Assembly (NCBI GenBank): GCA_030528765.1 | Contig: JAUMYD010000082.1 | Location: 1 to 7,855, forward strand | Reading direction: 5' to 3' | From: Bacillota bacterium | Lineage (GTDB): Bacteria; Bacillota; Dehalobacteriia; UBA4068 | Length of the DNA stretch: 7,855 bases | Shown here: positions 5,801 through 7,855 of the stretch, piece by piece | Layout of the letters: each line of letters starts with the position of its first letter | Numbering within the stretch: position 1 is the stretch's first letter | Program-made: the position numbers and the translations under genes | Notes under the pieces: generated by a model | What the model was told of the DNA's origin: nothing | Databases searched by the model: none | What the model saw: only the letters and a program-made list of their open reading frames with translations

Positions 5801-7558
5801 ATGCGCCGTCAAGCTCCTTTTTTGATCTGCTGCCTGGTTTTGATTTTTTTCTCTCTTATATCTTTCCGCCTGGGTCGGATTATGCTGGGGCAGGGGGAAG
5901 AGCTGGCTGCTGTGGCCAATGCACAGCAGATCCGCAGCCTGGACTATTATCAGTATGCCCGGGGGGATATTCTGGATCGCAAAAACCGAAATATCACCAA
6001 TGTGCAGGAGAATTGCCTGTTGCTTCATCCTGCCATGCTGGAAGACCGCCGGGCTGCGCAGATCTTTCTGGCAGATGTGCTGGATCTGCCTTTGGAGCAG
6101 CTCAGCAGCCGTTTCCCCGGCGAGGATACGCCGGGTTTTTGTGTGTTTAAGACCGGTATTCCTGCAGAGCAGGCCCGGGAGATCCAGGAGGCAAAGCTTC
6201 CGGGGGTCAGCTGCCTGCAGCTGGCCGCCAGATACAGCAGTAGCCAGCCGGCCACACAGCTGATCGGCTCCTGCCGCTGGGAGGAGGGGCGTTGGAGAGG
6301 AGTCAGCGGTCTGGAAGCGATCTATGATTCTGATTTGACCGGTCGACAGGATAAGCAGATCATTGCCTATGTGGATGCGGATGGGCAGATGAGCCAGGAG
6401 AATTTCTATCTGCTGGAAGAAGAACCCCAATACAATCGGCTGGAGCTATGTCTGGATCTGGATTATCAGCAGATCGCTGAAAATGCCTTTCGAAGCGCAG
6501 GCCATACCGGTGCCTGCGTGATCCTGGATCCGGAAAACGGGGATTTGTTGGCTGCGGCATCTGTTCCGGGCTATGACCCGTATTTTTTTCAGGATTTGGA
6601 GAAAGATGCCTATGTGAATAAGGTCTTTTCCCTTTATCCACCTGCCTCCACCTTTAAATGCCTGCTGGCGGCGGCTGCCTTGAATGAGGGGCTTTCTCTT
6701 CCCGGAGCGGCGGATTCGCAGGCTTCCCATCGGCTTCAGCAGGAGCTGGCTTCCGGACGGGAGGAGGAGACGGAGAGCGTGCCGGAGCCGGCAGAGGAGA
6801 ATATCCCGGGGGAAGAGGAGGGGGTATTCGTTTGCTCTGGCAGCTATTATTTTGGAGATGGTCGCTGCGTACGCTGTACCTCAGCAGCAAATGGCCACGG
6901 CCCGCTGGATCTGGGGAAGGCACTGGCGGTTTCCTGTAATTGCTATTTTGTCGCTTTGGGGCAATCTATGGGTGGGGAGCTGATCCGTAAGTATTGTGGA
7001 AAGCTGGGGCTTTGCAGTCAGCAGCTTATCGCCTATCCTCTGGCAGAGGATTCTCCGGAGGATTATCTGGATTTTGACGACAGTGTTCCGGCTGATCTGG
7101 CAAACGTATCTTTAGGGGAGCGGGGCGTAATGCTCAGCCCCCTGCAGGAGGCTGTCTTTTATGCCGCTCTGGCCAATGGGGGGAGGCTGCCGCAGGCTCG
7201 CTTATTGCAAAGAATCAGCAGCAGCAGTGGGGAGGTTTTAAGAGAATTCCCAGCAGAAGAGCCAGAACAGGTTCTGGATGCTGAGGTGGCAGAGCAGATC
7301 AGAGAAATGCTGGTGCAGGCTGTTGAAAAGGGTACAGCCAATGCGCTTTCCCAAAGCAGTGAGGGGGCAGGTGCAAAAACCGGCACCAGCGAGAGTGGTG
7401 GAGTCTGGATCAGTGGCTTTGTCCCGGCAGGGGAGCCACAGCTGGTCATTGTGGTGCACGTGGATCAAGGTGTGGCCGGGGGGATTGAAGCTGCGGAGAT
7501 ATTTCATCGTATCGTTCAGGATATTTATGCGCTGGAAGGAGAGCTGGAACAGGCTTGA
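5801..7558 (+). CDS. Class B penicillin-binding protein (peptidoglycan D,D-transpeptidase)
   Basis: A membrane-anchored transpeptidase that cross-links peptidoglycan stem peptides outside the cell. From ATG 5801 the product has 585 residues. A short basic start (MRR) is followed by one membrane segment (about 6-28), then the dimerisation-domain motif RGDILDRKNRNIT (54-66). The transpeptidase domain has all three motifs: STFK (283-286, acyl-acceptor Ser283), SCN (378-380) and KTG (526-528). FVCSGSYYFGDGRCVRC (343-359) followed by GHG (365-367) resembles the Cys-containing loop of FtsI/SpoVD-type proteins. There is no glycosyltransferase or PASTA domain. An unusual Glu/Pro-rich insert lies at about 304-341. 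The in-frame extension back to 5642 is rejected because it has no membrane anchor at its start and lies in the MBL gene. The ribosome binding site is inside a terminator-like stem. Which PBP (division, elongation or other) cannot be told. Confidence 0.95.
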   Translation: MRRQAPFLICCLVLIFFSLISFRLGRIMLGQGEELAAVANAQQIRSLDYYQYARGDILDRKNRNITNVQENCLLLHPAMLEDRRAAQIFLADVLDLPLEQLSSRFPGEDTPGFCVFKTGIPAEQAREIQEAKLPGVSCLQLAARYSSSQPATQLIGSCRWEEGRWRGVSGLEAIYDSDLTGRQDKQIIAYVDADGQMSQENFYLLEEEPQYNRLELCLDLDYQQIAENAFRSAGHTGACVILDPENGDLLAAASVPGYDPYFFQDLEKDAYVNKVFSLYPPASTFKCLLAAAALNEGLSLPGAADSQASHRLQQELASGREEETESVPEPAEENIPGEEEGVFVCSGSYYFGDGRCVRCTSAANGHGPLDLGKALAVSCNCYFVALGQSMGGELIRKYCGKLGLCSQQLIAYPLAEDSPEDYLDFDDSVPADLANVSLGERGVMLSPLQEAVFYAALANGGRLPQARLLQRISSSSGEVLREFPAEEPEQVLDAEVAEQIREMLVQAVEKGTANALSQSSEGAGAKTGTSESGGVWISGFVPAGEPQLVIVVHVDQGVAGGIEAAEIFHRIVQDIYALEGELEQA

Positions 7559-7587
7559 TCCTGTTTTGCTTCTTGCAAAAAGGATTT
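7558..7587 (+). terminator. Weak intrinsic terminator at the PBP stop codon
   Basis: ATCCT (7558-7562) and TTTTGC (7564-7569) pair with GCAAAA (7575-7580) and AGGAT (7581-7585), leaving G7563 bulged and a 5-base loop. Only a short TTTCTC follows, so termination is likely partial. The 3' arm holds AAGGA (7580-7584), which is also the possible ribosome binding site of the small ORF at 7592. Confidence 0.45.
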
Positions 7588-7591
7588 CTCT

Positions 7592-7678
7592 ATGCGGGAA
7601 GGCTGCATGGAGGCTGCCTGCAGGCTGGAGCTGAATGGAACCTGTGATCTGCGCCGGCGTTTTCCCACGGTTTTTTGA
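7592..7678 (+). CDS. Possible 28-codon leader peptide
   Basis: ATG 7592 opens a 28-codon frame ending at TGA 7676-7678. AAGGA (7580-7584) stands 7 bases before the ATG. The peptide begins MREGCMEAAC, has Cys at 5, 10 and 18, and carries three consecutive Arg codons (residues 21-23, CGC CGG CGT, 7652-7660). It ends FPTVF. The Arg codons lie in the 5' arm of one hairpin, and the stop codon touches the shared arm of two competing hairpins, the geometry of a translation-coupled attenuator. An open frame of this length is not rare by chance, and I recognise no known leader peptide, so this is a hypothesis. Confidence 0.25.
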   Translation: MREGCMEAACRLELNGTCDLRRRFPTVF

Positions 7679-7686
7679 GCCGGCGC
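7651..7686 (+). other. Inverted repeat, possible antiterminator hairpin
   Basis: GCGCCGGC (7651-7658) and GCCGGCGC (7679-7686) form a perfect 8-bp G/C stem with a 20-base loop. The 3' arm is the same sequence that forms the 5' arm of the terminator-like hairpin at 7678-7704, so the two cannot coexist. The 5' arm covers the three Arg codons of the small ORF. Confidence 0.5.
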
Positions 7687-7704
7687 TGCTGCCGGTTTTC
7701 CTTT
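7678..7704 (+). terminator. Candidate intrinsic terminator downstream of the PBP gene
   Basis: AGCCGGC (7678-7684) pairs with GCCGGTT (7691-7697), including one G-T wobble, around a 6-base loop. It runs into TTTTCCTTT (7696-7704). The stem is G/C-rich but the T-run is interrupted. It may be the main terminator of the PBP transcript or the switchable terminator of a leader for the gene that starts near 7762. Confidence 0.5.
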
Positions 7705-7761
7705 GTCGTGCAGAAGGGAAAAGCGGAGCCTGCATAAGTGCGTGACTCGGGGAATTTGTAG

Positions 7762-7855
7762 ATGAAATGTGTCATGGAAGCAAAGTCCGGAAATATGTTC
7801 GCTTGGGCCAGAAAAACTTTGCTGCGACTTTGCGGGGATGCTTTTTTTCGCGATG
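7762..7855 (+). CDS. Start of an unidentified gene (runs off the window)
   Basis: ATG 7762 directly follows an in-frame TAG (7759-7761) and opens 31 codons with no stop before the window ends. The visible peptide begins MKCVMEAKSGNMF and continues with WARKTLLRLCGDAFFRD, a basic amphipathic stretch. CGGGGAA (7748-7754) lies 7 bases upstream as a mediocre ribosome binding site. Internal ATGs at 7774 and 7795 are alternative starts. The basic helix ending in FFRD faintly recalls the beginning of YihY-type membrane proteins, but too little is visible to claim it. Inverted repeats here (7780-7787 with 7826-7833) and a T-run (7842-7848) could instead mean untranslated leader RNA. Confidence 0.35.
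   Translation, partial: MKCVMEAKSGNMFAWARKTLLRLCGDAFFRD
7780..7833. repeat. Inverted and direct repeat GCAAAGT/ACTTTGC
   Basis: GCAAAGTC (7780-7787) is the exact reverse complement of GACTTTGC (7826-7833). ACTTTGC also occurs at 7816-7822, so the upstream copy can pair with either of two downstream copies 4 bases apart. Seven T follow at 7842-7848, but 8 bases separate them from the stem, so it is a poor terminator. It may simply be coding sequence of the partial ORF. Confidence 0.5.

Noticed and set aside
5555..6430. A 291-codon open frame on the - strand
   Set aside because: It crosses the PBP start and the stem opposite strong coding sequence and shows no family motif; a shadow frame.
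7238..7775. - strand open frames of 165 and 61 codons at the right end
   Set aside because: They lie opposite the PBP C-terminus and the hairpin region, are low in recognisable content and have no supporting ribosome binding site.
7741..7810. A riboswitch, possibly ZTP-like (CGTGACT early, GCTTGGGC late) or RNase P/6S-like (AAAGTCC)
   Set aside because: Only short fragments match. The defining ZTP segments and pairing, the RNase P core and a 6S bubble are not present as I recall them.

Overview
The window looks like the chromosome of a Bacillota (Firmicutes) bacterium. The evidence is a CodY with a near-canonical Firmicutes DNA-binding domain, a bifunctional long Rel, AAGGAGG-type ribosome binding sites, and the cluster rel - dtd - metallo-beta-lactamase-fold hydrolase that is familiar from this phylum. 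The moderate G+C and the clostridial look of the CodY effector region suggest Clostridia or Negativicutes rather than Bacilli, but I cannot name a genus. All complete genes lie on the + strand, and I see no mobile element, CRISPR array, tRNA or rRNA.

Layout. Positions 1-283 are A+T-rich. They probably hold the last codons of an upstream gene, then a G/C hairpin with a T-rich tail, then a -10 box and a strong ribosome binding site for ftsZ (284-1432). codY (1471-2265) follows after 38 bases, probably on the same transcript, and ends in a textbook intrinsic terminator (2288-2326). rel (2436-4610) starts beyond that terminator. dtd (4610-5056) overlaps the rel stop codon, and an MBL-fold hydrolase (5095-5727) follows behind a small intercistronic hairpin. 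A perfect 16-bp stem with a T-run (5737-5800) closes this unit. Its 3' arm carries the ribosome binding site of the next gene, a class B penicillin-binding protein (5801-7558). The last 297 bases hold a weak terminator, a possible 28-codon leader ORF overlapping two mutually exclusive hairpins, and the start of an ORF that runs off the window.

How the genes fit together. CodY is a GTP- and branched-chain-amino-acid-sensing repressor. Rel makes and degrades (p)ppGpp and thereby lowers GTP during starvation, so the sensor and the enzyme that moves its ligand are neighbours. FtsZ is itself a GTPase that drives division, and the PBP cross-links peptidoglycan. The window therefore joins division and wall growth to nutrient sensing, with D-aminoacyl-tRNA deacylase as translation quality control. 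Most genes are ordinary housekeeping genes. The more unusual material lies in the gaps: the terminator/ribosome-binding-site hairpin before the PBP, the leader-like region after it, and the lack of a visible promoter or good ribosome binding site for rel.
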